Assembly (NCBI GenBank): GCA_041660225.1
Contig: JBAZWV010000002.1
Span: 310,001 to 374,000 of the forward strand
Direction: 5' to 3'
Length of the DNA stretch: 64,000 nt
From: JBAZWV01 sp041660225
GTDB lineage: Bacteria > Patescibacteriota > Patescibacteriia > 2-12-FULL-60-25
Below are positions 16,790 to 28,289 of the stretch, one piece after another. A program made the translations under genes and the position numbers. Within the stretch, counting starts at the first letter, position 1. Each line of letters opens with the position of its first letter. The notes beneath the pieces were generated by a model. It did no database searches and was not told where the DNA came from. It saw only the letters and a program-made list of their open reading frames with translations.

Positions 16790-16918
16790 ATGTTTGATGC
16801 AAGCACGACAAACACTCTTTGGAAGACGTTCCGCTTCTTCTTCTGGCCTGCCGCCATCCTCGCGCACATTCTCGCGCCCTTCATCGCCATCTTCGAACGT
16901 TTCGAGAAGGCGTGGTAA
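16790..16918 (+). CDS. Small hydrophobic orphan protein (42 residues)
   Basis: The ATG at 16790 has GAAAGGAAG upstream. The sequence is MFDASTTNTLWKTFRF, then one hydrophobic segment (FFFWPAAILAHILAPFIAIF), then a short charged tail. A single membrane helix is the only feature visible. Its position 11 nt behind the 144-residue membrane protein and directly before a strong terminator supports it as a real gene. Confidence 0.65.
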   Translation: MFDASTTNTLWKTFRFFFWPAAILAHILAPFIAIFERFEKAW

Positions 16919-16919
16919 T

Positions 16920-16948
16920 GCTCCGATCAATCGTCGGAGCTTTTTTTA
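16920..16948 (+). terminator. Intrinsic terminator of the 16.3 kb orphan pair
   Basis: GCTCCGA, TCAATCG loop, TCGGAGC, then TTTTTTT. It meets the end of the convergent galT gene. Confidence 0.85.
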
Positions 16949-17824
16949 TTTCTTCGCGTCGCGATATTCCTGCGCCGCATCCTCAGCCGGAACCGGATTC
17001 ACATACACGCCCGCGTCCAGCTCAAAACCGCCCCACGTATTTGATCGCGGCGTAAATCGAATTTCAAAATGCTCATCCGATTCGTCGAGGACGTCATGGA
17101 AATACAGGTTGAATCCGAATTTCTTTTTGTTCACGAGAGGAAGCAATGCGGAGAGTGCCTTCGCGAGCGAGCGGCGTTCGGCGGGAGTCGTCTTCACGAT
17201 ATTGTCTCGCCGCATTCTCGTCATCACACGGACTTCGTAGGCGAACCGCGCAGCCGGATTCGCGTATGCAATAACGTGTGTGTCGGAAAAAATGATCCGT
17301 TCTGGAGTCGCGAGAGAAAGGCAGTGCGCGTGCGCGGAATGGCCGAGTCGTTTCACGGCAGAACGTCGGCGTTTTGCCTCGTCACGGATATGATCTGGAA
17401 CGAACGACGTTGCAAAGATCTGCGCGTGCGGATGCGGCTGCGATGCGCCTGCCGTCGCACCTTCATTCTTAAACGCTTGGAGATATTTGATCTTTGGATC
17501 CGTCCGCAACACACGAAATCGCTCGGCAAACGCATGCAAAAGTGATTCCCAGTGTCCCCGCGTTGTTTCGACCAGAATCTCCTGTCGTCCCGTGATACCC
17601 CGATTCGGACGAAACACCGGAAACGCATTTTCGATGCTCGTGACGCGATTCGCGCCGCTTCCATAGGTCGCAAGAATACGCTCGTTCTCAAGTCGCGACG
17701 GCGCAAATGGATCTCCTGACGGCTTTTTCCCCTCCGGACGCTTCCGGCGTCCGGGCGCAACGATCACCCAATCGCCTGTTACATCGTCACGAACGAGATA
17801 CGAAGAATCCGGAGAGGTTTTCAT
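16946..17824 (-). CDS. galT: Galactose-1-phosphate uridylyltransferase family (HIT superfamily)
   Basis: 292 residues, somewhat shorter than typical GalT (about 340). The active-site block ATAGASQPHPHAQIFA carries the HPHxQ nucleophile motif. The N-terminal DVTGDWVIVAPGRRKRP start and the C-terminal NLYFHDVLDESDEHFEIRFTPR are typical of GalT/ADP-glucose phosphorylase relatives. GalT exchanges UMP between UDP-glucose and galactose-1-phosphate in the Leloir pathway. The usual CPFC zinc-binding motif near residue 40 reads DPFAPS, so both cysteines are lost. The gene follows ruvC by 9 nt and may be expressed with it. Confidence 0.82.
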   Translation of the reverse strand: MKTSPDSSYLVRDDVTGDWVIVAPGRRKRPEGKKPSGDPFAPSRLENERILATYGSGANRVTSIENAFPVFRPNRGITGRQEILVETTRGHWESLLHAFAERFRVLRTDPKIKYLQAFKNEGATAGASQPHPHAQIFATSFVPDHIRDEAKRRRSAVKRLGHSAHAHCLSLATPERIIFSDTHVIAYANPAARFAYEVRVMTRMRRDNIVKTTPAERRSLAKALSALLPLVNKKKFGFNLYFHDVLDESDEHFEIRFTPRSNTWGGFELDAGVYVNPVPAEDAAQEYRDAKK

Positions 17825-17833
17825 ATCGTCATT

Positions 17834-18331
17834 CTACCCGATACGCCGCGAGCGATACATGAGCCCTCCCACGATGGCGAGCGCAAGCGCATCCGCAGCA
17901 TCATCGAGCTTCGGAACGCGATCCAGTTTCAATAACCGCTTCACCATTTCCTGCACCTGCTTTTTATCCGCTGCCCCGTACCCCGCGATCCCCTGCTTCA
18001 CCTGATTCGGCGTCAAATCGATGACGGGAATATTCGCGTCGGCGAGCGCAAGCAAAATCACGCCACGTGCCATGCCGACTTTCATCGCCGTCGTGACATT
18101 CGTTTGAAAAAATAATGACTCGACCACCGCGCACTGCGGAGAAAATCGCCGGATCGCCTCTTGCAGATCATTCCGCACCGTCTGCAAGCGGTCCGCAAAC
18201 TCCTGCTCCTTTTGCGTCTCGATCACGTCGTGCCATACATGCGTCGCATCCGATCCGCGCATATCAACAACGCCAAGACCCGTCCGTCCAAAGCCAGGAT
18301 CAACACCGAGAACGCGGAGGGGAGATGTCAT
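17834..18331 (-). CDS. ruvC: Holliday junction resolvase RuvC
   Basis: 165 residues, the family's normal size. The acidic catalytic residues are visible: Asp11 in LGVDPGFGRTG, Glu71 in AVVESLFF, and the C-terminal KLDDAADALALAI pair. The loop DLTPNQVKQGIAGYGAADKKQVQ is typical. RuvC dimers cut four-way junctions symmetrically with the RuvAB motor; ruvA and ruvB are not in this window. It has its own promoter with an inverted repeat between the boxes (18340-18368). Confidence 0.95.
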   Translation of the reverse strand: MTSPLRVLGVDPGFGRTGLGVVDMRGSDATHVWHDVIETQKEQEFADRLQTVRNDLQEAIRRFSPQCAVVESLFFQTNVTTAMKVGMARGVILLALADANIPVIDLTPNQVKQGIAGYGAADKKQVQEMVKRLLKLDRVPKLDDAADALALAIVGGLMYRSRRIG

Positions 18332-18339
18332 GATGGATC

Positions 18340-18368
18340 ATTGTAGGTGCAGGTCTTGCACCTGCCCA
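18340..18368 (-). promoter_or_regulatory. ruvC promoter containing an inverted repeat
   Basis: The minus strand reads TGGGCA, a 17-bp spacer, TACAAT, then 8 bases to the ATG. Nearly all of the spacer is AGGTGCA-AGACC-TGCACCT, a 7-bp inverted repeat in a repressor-like position. Confidence 0.55.
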
Positions 18369-18376
18369 GAGCGACC

Positions 18377-18403
18377 AAAAACTCCCCGACGCGGGGAGTT
18401 TTT
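18377..18403 (-). terminator. Intrinsic terminator of rpoC
   Basis: Minus strand AACTCCCCGCGTCGGGGAGTTTTTGG, placed 18 nt after the rpoC stop. Confidence 0.88.
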
Positions 18404-18421
18404 GGTCTATCCTCTCGAGGA

Positions 18422-21400
18422 TTACACTTTCTGCTGATCGGCAGCGAGAGCGGCGTCTTCCGCATCTGCTTTTGCAGCGGCGGCGTCGTGATCCGTGCCG
18501 AAGCCGGTACCCGCCGGGATGAGACGACCGATGATAACGTTTTCTTTGAGACCTTCGAGGTGGTCGATCTTTCCCGTAACCGCGGCGTTGATGAGAACGC
18601 GAGCGGTTTCTTGGAAGGACGCGGCGGACAAGAACGATTCCGTCGTGAGCGACACCTTCGTGATACCCATGAAGAGGTCTTCGAGCATGGCCGGAGCTCC
18701 GCCCTTGCCGATGACACGATCGTTCTCTTGTTCCGCGCGCAACTTCTCGACAACTTCACCCGGAAGGAGCTCCGTATCGGCAGCATCCTTCACATAGGCG
18801 CGCGAGAACATCTGACGCACGATGATTTCAATGTGTTTGGCGTTGAGTTTTTGACCCTGCGACGCGTAGATGAACAACACTTCGCGGAGCAAGTAACGCA
18901 TGACCGCGTCGCGACCCTTCACACGGAAGAGCTGGAGCAAGTCGAGGTGTCCTTCCGTGAGCTGATCGCCCGGCTGGACCTCATCGTTGTCCTTCACGAA
19001 CACCTGGAAGCCGGTCGGGACCGGGAATTCCTTCACGGCCGGACCTTCCCAAACGAGCGTCAAACGCTTGCCTTCAACCTTGGCGGTACCGGTGTGTTCG
19101 GCGAGCACCTCTGCACCCGCTTTGCGGATGATGAGAATCTCACCTTCCTTCACGCTGGCACCATCTTTCACCTGGAACTTGTCGGCTGTCGATTCCATGA
19201 TGTAATCGTCTTCCTGAATGGCGATGTGTTCGATCATGATCATCTTGCCGCCGGATTCGGTGTCGAGCACCTTCTCGCCGGACGGCGTTTCGATCAAGCG
19301 ACGTTCGCCCTGGATGACTTTGACCTTGCCCGCAACGTCGGCGATGACCGCTTTGTGCTTCGGCGGACGCGCTTCGAACAATTCTTCGACACGCGGGAGA
19401 CCCTGCGTGATGTCGGAACCTGCGACACCACCCGTGTGGAACGTACGCATCGTCAGCTGCGTTCCCGGTTCACCGATGGACTGCGCGGCAATGATACCGA
19501 CCGCGGTTCCCATCTTGACCAAGGCGTTGTGCGCGAGGTCGTAGCCGTAACACGGCTGACAGAGACCGTACTTGAGTTTGCACGTGAGCACCGAGCGCAC
19601 GTGAGCAGAATCGATGGGCTCCGTGAGCTTCTGAAGCTGGCGGATATGTTCTTCCGTAATGACCGCACCCTTTTTCACGATCGCCTTTTTCGTTTCCGGA
19701 TCCTTGATGTCCTTCATCGTGACGCGACCAAGAAGACGCGTGAGGAGCGGTTCACCGATTTCTTCACATTCCTTGTGAGTCAGGATCACGCCGTCCGTAT
19801 CGCCACACTCTTCCGAGGTGATGATGACATCTTGCGCAACGTCCACGAGACGACGTGTGAGGTATCCGGCGTTCGCGGTTTTGAGCGCGGTGTCCGTCAA
19901 ACCCTTTCGCGTACCGTGGGATGAGATGAAGTACTCGAGCACGTCCAGCCCTTCGCGAAGCGACGACGTGATCGGAAGTTCGATAACGTCACCAGCCGGG
20001 TTGGCCACGAGACCCTTCATACCGATCACGTTGGTCAGCTGACCAACCGAACCACGGGCTCCGGAATCGATCATGGAGAACACGGTGCCGGTCTTATCGA
20101 GCGACTCCTTGGACGCCTTCTGAATACGATCCTTCGCATCCGACCACACTTTGATGATCTGCGTGTAGCGTTCCTTCTTTGTGAGAAGACCCTCCTTGTA
20201 CTGTTCTTCGATGAGTTCAACTTTCTTGTTGCTTTCTTCGAGAATGGCTTCTTTCACATCAAGAATCGGCAAGTCGCCCATTCCATATGAGAAACCAGAT
20301 TTGGTGATGTAGTGGAACCCGGTGTTCTTCACTTCGTCGAGGAAGCGGGCCGTACGTTCGAAGCCACGGATTTCGAGACAGGTACGGGTGATGTCACCGA
20401 GCTGCTTCGTTCCGATCGTTTCGTTGCGGAATCCGATTTCCTTCGGGAACAACCGGTTGAGCAAGATGCGTCCCACGTTCGTTTCCATGATGTCGCCGAA
20501 CACACGCGCTTTGATCTTCTCGCGGATGTCGAGCTTGCCGAGCTGGTACACGAACACGGCTTCGTCGGCGCTTCCGAATGTCTTGATCTTGCCGTCGGCA
20601 GCATCAACGAGCGTCGTCATATAGTACGCGCCCCACGCAATGTCCTTATCCGGACGAGCAACAGGCTGGCCGGTTGCAGGCTTCAAGAGGTTCTTGGAAG
20701 ACAACATGAGGTTCTTCGCCTCTTCGCGCGCTTCCATCGTGAGCGGAACGTGAACGGCCATTTGGTCACCGTCGAAGTCCGCGTTGAAGGCCGGACACAC
20801 CATCGGGTGAATCTGAATCGCCTTGCCTTCGATGAGCTTCGGCTGGAAACCTTGGATACCAAGACGGTGCAGCGTCGGAGCGCGGTTCAAGAGCACGACG
20901 GAATCCGCAGCGATCACTTCAAGAATATCCCAGACCTCGGCGTTATCGGCTTCGATAAAGCGGTTGGCCGAACGGATGTTGTGAACGAGTTCACGCTTGA
21001 TGAGTTCGGAAATGATGAACGGGCGGAAGAGTTCGAGCGCCATGATCTTCGGCAAACCACACTGGTGGAATTCCAAGGTCGGACCGACCACGATGACGGA
21101 ACGTCCCGAGTAGTCGATACGCTTTCCGAGCAAGTTCTGACGGAAACGACCCTGCTTGCCCTTCAAGATGTCGGCGAGCGATTTGAGCTGGCGCTTTTTA
21201 CCGGTCGCCGCGATGACGGTCTTCGAATGGCGTGCACTGTTGTCGATCAGCGCGTCGACGGCTTCCTGCAACATGCGCTTTTCGTTGCGCGTGATGACTT
21301 CCGGAGCGTTCAATTCAACAAGACGCTTCAAGCGGTTGTTGCGGTTGATGACGCGGCGATACAAATCGTTCAAGTCGGAGGTCGCAAAGCGTCCGCCATC

Positions 21401-22372
21401 GAGTGCCACCATCGGACGGAGGTCCGGCGGGATCACGGGGAGCGCTTTCAAGATCATCCAATGCGGTTGGATCTTCTGATTGGAGAGCGACTTCAAGAGC
21501 TTGAGGCGGCGAATGATACGATCTTTCTTGGCTTCGGATGCATCAACGTGTTCTGCCTGAAGAGCCGCGATCGTTGCATCGACATCGATCTTCTTGAGCA
21601 ACTCATCGATGGCTTCGGCGCCGATCTTCGCTTCGAAGACGTGACCGTATTTGAGCGACAGTTCGTGGTATTCGTTTTCGGAGATGATCTTGAGCGGTTT
21701 GAGTTCTTTCAATTCCTTTTCCGCGATCAAATAATCCTCTTCGAGTTCTGTGAGCTTGCGCTCCTTGTTGCCCTGAAGAACATCGAGCTCCTTCTCGCCT
21801 TCCTTTGCTTCCTTGTCAGCGGTCTTGGAGTTGATGCGCTCCATGTCGCGCTCGAATTCGGATTCGATCGCTTTGCGCTTGCCCTTGTATTCGGTGCGTA
21901 CCTGTTCGATGACCTGTGCTTTCAACTCCTCGTTCACATCCGTGAGGATAAAGGACGCGAAGTACACGACCTTTTCCATCGCTTGGACGGAGAGATCAAG
22001 CACGGTGCCGAGACGGGACGGAACGCCACGAAGGAACCAGATGTGCGAAACCGGAGCAGCCAATTCGATGTGACCCATGCGCTCGCGGCGAACCAAGGAG
22101 TGCGTCACTTCGACGCCACACTTGTCACAAATGATGCCCTTGTAGCGGATCTTTTTATATTTACCGCAGTAACATTCCCAGTCCTTGGACGGTCCGAAGA
22201 TTTCTTCGGCGAACAGTCCGGACTTTTCCGGTTTCTGCGTGCGGTAGTTGATGGTTTCTGGCTTGGTGACTTCACCGTACGACCAGGCGCGGATGACTTC
22301 CGGCGACGCGAGCTTCAAGCGAATCGCATCGAAGTCCGTCGTCTTGATATTTTCCGTTTGGAAGAAAGACAT
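18422..22372 (-). CDS. rpoC: DNA-directed RNA polymerase beta' subunit
   Basis: 1316 residues. The N-terminal zinc ribbon has CYCGKYK and CDKCGVEV (about residues 63-85). The catalytic triad lies in NADFDGDQMAVHVPL. The bridge helix and trigger loop region (GEPGTQLTMRTFHTGGVAG) and the second zinc site (CGDTDG, then CKLKYGLCQPCYG) are present. A lysine/glutamate-rich coiled insertion (about 160-240) matches the clamp-helix region. The subunit carries the Mg2+ active site of RNA polymerase. It follows rpoB by 17 nt in the usual rpoBC order and ends at a strong terminator. Confidence 0.97.
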   Translation of the reverse strand: MSFFQTENIKTTDFDAIRLKLASPEVIRAWSYGEVTKPETINYRTQKPEKSGLFAEEIFGPSKDWECYCGKYKKIRYKGIICDKCGVEVTHSLVRRERMGHIELAAPVSHIWFLRGVPSRLGTVLDLSVQAMEKVVYFASFILTDVNEELKAQVIEQVRTEYKGKRKAIESEFERDMERINSKTADKEAKEGEKELDVLQGNKERKLTELEEDYLIAEKELKELKPLKIISENEYHELSLKYGHVFEAKIGAEAIDELLKKIDVDATIAALQAEHVDASEAKKDRIIRRLKLLKSLSNQKIQPHWMILKALPVIPPDLRPMVALDGGRFATSDLNDLYRRVINRNNRLKRLVELNAPEVITRNEKRMLQEAVDALIDNSARHSKTVIAATGKKRQLKSLADILKGKQGRFRQNLLGKRIDYSGRSVIVVGPTLEFHQCGLPKIMALELFRPFIISELIKRELVHNIRSANRFIEADNAEVWDILEVIAADSVVLLNRAPTLHRLGIQGFQPKLIEGKAIQIHPMVCPAFNADFDGDQMAVHVPLTMEAREEAKNLMLSSKNLLKPATGQPVARPDKDIAWGAYYMTTLVDAADGKIKTFGSADEAVFVYQLGKLDIREKIKARVFGDIMETNVGRILLNRLFPKEIGFRNETIGTKQLGDITRTCLEIRGFERTARFLDEVKNTGFHYITKSGFSYGMGDLPILDVKEAILEESNKKVELIEEQYKEGLLTKKERYTQIIKVWSDAKDRIQKASKESLDKTGTVFSMIDSGARGSVGQLTNVIGMKGLVANPAGDVIELPITSSLREGLDVLEYFISSHGTRKGLTDTALKTANAGYLTRRLVDVAQDVIITSEECGDTDGVILTHKECEEIGEPLLTRLLGRVTMKDIKDPETKKAIVKKGAVITEEHIRQLQKLTEPIDSAHVRSVLTCKLKYGLCQPCYGYDLAHNALVKMGTAVGIIAAQSIGEPGTQLTMRTFHTGGVAGSDITQGLPRVEELFEARPPKHKAVIADVAGKVKVIQGERRLIETPSGEKVLDTESGGKMIMIEHIAIQEDDYIMESTADKFQVKDGASVKEGEILIIRKAGAEVLAEHTGTAKVEGKRLTLVWEGPAVKEFPVPTGFQVFVKDNDEVQPGDQLTEGHLDLLQLFRVKGRDAVMRYLLREVLFIYASQGQKLNAKHIEIIVRQMFSRAYVKDAADTELLPGEVVEKLRAEQENDRVIGKGGAPAMLEDLFMGITKVSLTTESFLSAASFQETARVLINAAVTGKIDHLEGLKENVIIGRLIPAGTGFGTDHDAAAAKADAEDAALAADQQKV

Positions 22373-22389
22373 AGTAATTCGATGGTTCG

Positions 22390-25851
<3,462 letters not shown>

Positions 25852-26022
25852 GCGGGTGGCATGTGTGAACGACGGACTCACCACAGACGGGCCTCGCTCT
25901 ACGGATCGTGCAGGCGGATTCGCGAGGCGACGCAGCAGTGAAAAACCGACGTTGTTTTGGATAAAAACGGGATGGGGTGTCGTGTGAACAGACGGTCGAT
26001 AAAACCGTGATTTAGACACGAA

Positions 26023-26053
26023 GACCCACTGGGCTGTTCGTCCCCAGTGGGTC
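26023..26053 (-). other. GC-rich hairpin in the rpoB leader
   Basis: Minus strand AGACCCACTGGG, a short loop, then CCCAGTGGGTCT. No T-tract follows, so it is a leader hairpin rather than a terminator. Confidence 0.6.
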
Positions 26054-26089
26054 TGTGTGCCTAATTACTGCAACCCATCATCGTGCGCG

Positions 26090-26118
26090 ATTGTGCCACG
26101 GTTTTTTGGGGTCGTCAA
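26090..26118 (-). promoter_or_regulatory. rpoBC promoter
   Basis: Minus strand TTGACG, 17-bp spacer, CACAAT. Transcription would start near 26083. Confidence 0.65.
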
Positions 26119-26166
26119 GGACGGGGTGGGGAGGGGGAGAATATGGCCCTATATAGGTAGCAAGTT

Positions 26167-26218
26167 GGCTTTACAGCCAAAAAATGTAAAAACGGCTTAA
26201 CAAAGCCATTTTTATTTT
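26167..26218. terminator. AT-rich double hairpin separating rpoB and the orphan island
   Basis: GGCTTTACAGCC and GGCTT-AACA-AAGCC are flanked by A/T runs on both sides, so the pair could terminate transcripts in either direction between two divergent promoters. No upstream plus-strand gene needs it. Confidence 0.45.
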
Positions 26219-26252
26219 GCTAAGATTAGCCACGTTTTACGCCTTGCCCCTC

Positions 26253-26281
26253 TTGACAAAACCACCAATTTGTGGTATTGT
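26253..26281 (+). promoter_or_regulatory. Strong promoter with operator at the head of the orphan island
   Basis: TTGACA, 17-bp spacer, TATTGT. The inverted repeat ACCAC-CAATTT-GTGGT (26261-26276) fills the spacer up to the -10, a typical repressor position. It is the best plus-strand promoter in the region. Confidence 0.75.
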
Positions 26282-26285
26282 ATCT

Positions 26286-26438
26286 GGTTCTGAAATGAGA
26301 ACCGCTCATCCCAGAACGCCCAACCTTACAACCTAGACAGGCCCGATTGGAGAGAGTCGAGGCCGCTAAAGCGAAGAATAAACCCTTCATTTTAGCGACA
26401 GACCCCCGATCGGGACTCCAAAAAGAGTCCCCTTTTTT
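26286..26438 (+). ncRNA. About 150-nt terminated leader or small RNA
   Basis: Starting just after the promoter, it contains GGTTCT-GAAATG-AGAACC (26286-26303), a CGCTAAA/TTTTAGCG stem, and CCCGAT (26342-26347), which can pair with ATCGGG (26409-26414). That last arm overlaps the terminator stem, so the two folds exclude each other. This is an attenuator-like layout. It could equally be an independent small RNA. Confidence 0.6.
26412..26438 (+). terminator. Intrinsic terminator inside the island leader
   Basis: GGGACTC, CAAAAA loop, GAGTCCC, C, TTTTTT. It lies more than 200 nt before the first island gene, so it either attenuates transcription or ends a small RNA. Confidence 0.85.
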
Positions 26439-26459
26439 GTAGAAACGCTCGAAACAATG

Positions 26460-26615
26460 GACGTGGAGGAGGAACCTTCGGCCGGACCCAACAGGGACCT
26501 CGGCCGAGTCGATCGCTCAAATCATGTGAAGCCGGATCCGTCTGGCATCACACGACAGTAGGCGCTCATGGAACGACTAATGCTTCGGCAACGGTCGTTC
26601 CCCTCTACATCCGTC
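26460..26615 (+). ncRNA. Structured RNA element R1
   Basis: About 155 nt, starting GACGTGGAGGAGG and ending CCCCTCTACATCCGTC; these ends pair. Internal hairpins are TCGGCCG/CGGCCGA, GCCGGATCCGTCTGGC (26531-26546, TCCG loop), and GGAACGAC pairing with GTCGTTCC (26570-26601). It shares a 24-nt identical block (26552-26575) with R2 and the 16-nt hairpin with R3. It precedes the 46-residue gene. Confidence 0.75.
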
Positions 26616-26656
26616 GTTTCTGACCGTTCCCAACCATCTATCAAGGAGATTCTCAC

Positions 26657-26797
26657 ATGATCCAAGCCCGTCGTTCTTTCAACACTGTTTCCTCGTTCAA
26701 TTTCGTTTCCGCTCGCGAAGACCTCAAGCAACTGCTCACGTTGGCAACGCCACTCGGCATCGCCATCGGAGCACTTCTGGGATTCGCGATTCACTGA
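26657..26797 (+). CDS. Orphan small protein (46 residues) with hydrophobic C-terminus
   Basis: The ATG at 26657 has the strong ribosome binding site AAGGAGATTCTCAC. The sequence begins MIQARRSFNTVSSF and ends with a hydrophobic glycine/alanine stretch (TLATPLGIAIGALLGFAIH) able to span or insert in a membrane. It is too short for any family call. The same ribosome-binding cassette, AAGGAGATT, precedes the next island gene and the M23 lipoprotein gene at 37914. It is the first gene of the island, behind R1. Confidence 0.65.
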   Translation: MIQARRSFNTVSSFNFVSAREDLKQLLTLATPLGIAIGALLGFAIH

Positions 26798-26846
26798 ACC
26801 GCGGAAACGCACTCTCTCGATCGCCGGCAGTCACTCGACTCGCCGG

Positions 26847-26889
26847 CGTCCGATCCGAATCCATGATCACGATCGTGCATTCAGATCGG
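26847..26889 (+). other. Hairpin after the first island gene
   Basis: GTCCGATC and GATCGGAC enclose a smaller ATCACGATCGTG hairpin. A GCCGGC...GCCGGC pair lies just before (from about 26822). There is no T-run. These hairpins occupy the gap between the 46-residue gene and R2. Confidence 0.5.
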
Positions 26890-26907
26890 ACATTCAAACG
26901 TCGGAAC

Positions 26908-27066
26908 GACAGATGTGGAGGAGGACCCCCGATCGGCCCCAATAGGGGCACCGCTCGGGACGGGAGCTGACATCATTTGGAACTGGTTTCGACTGGATCC
27001 AAACGACAGTAGGCGCTCATGGAACGGACAACGCTTCGGCCGCGTCCGCTCCCCTCTACATCTGTC
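26908..27066 (+). ncRNA. Structured RNA element R2
   Basis: About 159 nt. The terminal helix GACAGATGT/ACATCTGTC is a perfect 9 bp and is followed by the shared GAGG/CCTC pairing. The 3' hairpin GGAACGGAC pairs with GTCCGCTCC. The 24-nt block at 27003-27026 is identical to R1. It is directly followed by R3. Confidence 0.75.
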
Positions 27067-27093
27067 GATCTGATCGTCGCAACACTTCATCCC

Positions 27094-27249
27094 CACCAAT
27101 GTGGAGGAGCGCCACGCATGGACCCGAATACGGACTCTCTGCGTGATTGAAACCGCATCTCATCGCGAGCCGGATCCGTCTGGCATGCCTTGAAAACACG
27201 GTTTCTCGGATACCTCAGGTTCGCCTGGATTATCCCCTCTACATTCGTG
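27094..27249 (+). ncRNA. Structured RNA element R3
   Basis: About 156 nt, with CACCAATGTGGAGGAG at the 5' end and CCCCTCTACATTCGTG at the 3' end. The terminal helix keeps pairing although its bases differ from R2 (covariation). It contains ACGCA/TGCGT and the 16-nt GCC-GGC hairpin of R1 (27169-27184). A CCTCAGG-TTCG-CCTGG hairpin takes the place of the R1/R2 3' hairpin. It precedes the gene at 27324. Confidence 0.75.
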
Positions 27250-27323
27250 CGGATGAAATCTCGTTCATTCCACACACAACCACCACCCCATCGGAAGCGA
27301 CACCCGCTTCCAAGGAGATTCCC

Positions 27324-27713
27324 ATGAGCAAGTCCGTCGCCCTCGCGATTTCCGTCATTTCGTTCACCGAAGAAGAGCTCGCTCTCGCCTGCAAGATACC
27401 GGAGATCGAAATTCAACGAATCAGCGGCGATTACGTCGTTGGTACACGTATCTCCTACAACGAGGATGAATTTGCCGCCTTCTGCGACGACCTCGCCTGG
27501 CGCGACCCCGTCTTCTGCGAACGCTACGTAGCGATCGAAAAGGACGAGGGTTCCCGCCGCTTCGCCACTCTCCGCGAATCCGATCCGTTCATCAACCTCA
27601 CTGCCATCATGGCCGAGGACGATGACGATCAGCGCGACACTATCGAGCACATCGATGACGAGCAGTATCGCGAAACGATCCCAGTCGGTTTGCCGATGCA
27701 GCAAGCAGCCTAG
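27324..27713 (+). CDS. Orphan acidic protein (129 residues)
   Basis: The ATG at 27324 has AAGGAGATTCC immediately upstream. The protein is acidic, with FTEEELALACKIPEIEIQRI near the start and a very acidic run (AEDDDDQRDTIEHIDDEQ) near residues 92-112. No signal peptide, membrane segment or known motif is visible. Its stop codon TAG is the first base block of RNA element S1. The next gene also encodes an acidic protein and has the matching S2 element at its own stop. Confidence 0.7.
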   Translation: MSKSVALAISVISFTEEELALACKIPEIEIQRISGDYVVGTRISYNEDEFAAFCDDLAWRDPVFCERYVAIEKDEGSRRFATLRESDPFINLTAIMAEDDDDQRDTIEHIDDEQYRETIPVGLPMQQAA

Positions 27714-27778
27714 CTTCAGGGGAATGGTGGTTCGCACAACACTCGTTGGAAGATCGATCTGATCTTCCAACTGTCCCC
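27711..27778 (+). ncRNA. Structured RNA element S1 overlapping a stop codon
   Basis: It starts with the stop codon in TAGCTTCA, then GGGGA, GGTGGTTCGCACAACACTC, the hairpin GTTGGAAGATC/GATCTTCCAAC (27745-27771), then TCCCC, which can close onto GGGGA. Sequence and order match S2 at 28287. Confidence 0.65.
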
Positions 27779-27860
27779 CGGTTTCTGGATTCACTTGAAT
27801 CAAGCAACAGGGCCGACAATCAATCGCACATTGCCGTACAACCACAACCACGAGGTGACC

Positions 27861-28289
27861 GTGAAACAAGAAAACGAAGACAAGCTCCTTCTCGCCGCAA
27901 TCGAACGCGAAATGATCGCCGCCGAACGGAACACCGACCCCGGTCTTCCGCCCGACGCCGCGGTTCCTGTCATGCTCGATTTCCTCTGCGACAACTTCAA
28001 CTTCGACGACGGCACGCCGAAGGTCGTCCCCGGGGAGGTCGAGAACCACACGCTCGAGATCCGTCCGGAGGACATCCTCGAAGTCTCCGACATCGAAGAC
28101 GATGACGAAGATCGGATCACGCATCCGCTCGCCCTCGCTCCCGCATCAACCCGCGCCGTGACCGAAGAGGTCAAGGACGTGGAACTCGACGAGCTGATGA
28201 AGCACGTCGAGAAGCGCATGGCCGGCAAGGTCTTCGTCGACGAAGACGAACCGATCACGATCGAGATCAAGGAGACCCGGGCGGCGTAG
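27861..28289 (+). CDS. Orphan acidic protein (142 residues)
   Basis: The GTG at 27861 follows ACGAGGTGACC. The protein is strongly acidic with DIEDDDEDR (about residues 77-85) and FVDEDEPITIEIKE near the end. A helix-rich start (NEDKLLLAAIEREMIAAERN) precedes the acidic part. No known domain is visible. It ends exactly at the S2 element. Its resemblance to the previous gene is in composition and layout rather than sequence. Confidence 0.68.
   Translation: MKQENEDKLLLAAIEREMIAAERNTDPGLPPDAAVPVMLDFLCDNFNFDDGTPKVVPGEVENHTLEIRPEDILEVSDIEDDDEDRITHPLALAPASTRAVTEEVKDVELDELMKHVEKRMAGKVFVDEDEPITIEIKETRAA

Noticed and set aside
17824..17840. TAGAAT box just before galT
   Set aside because: It contains the ruvC stop codon and has no -35 partner, so it is probably chance.
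18347..19924. 525-residue plus-strand frame opposite rpoC
   Set aside because: Antisense shadow, same reasoning.
25852..26019. 56-residue N-terminal extension of RpoB from a GTG
   Set aside because: No similarity to RpoB, and a GC hairpin sits directly before the GTG.
27087..28124. 345-residue minus-strand frame across two island genes
   Set aside because: It runs opposite two genes with strong ribosome binding sites and through part of R3; no ribosome site or domain.
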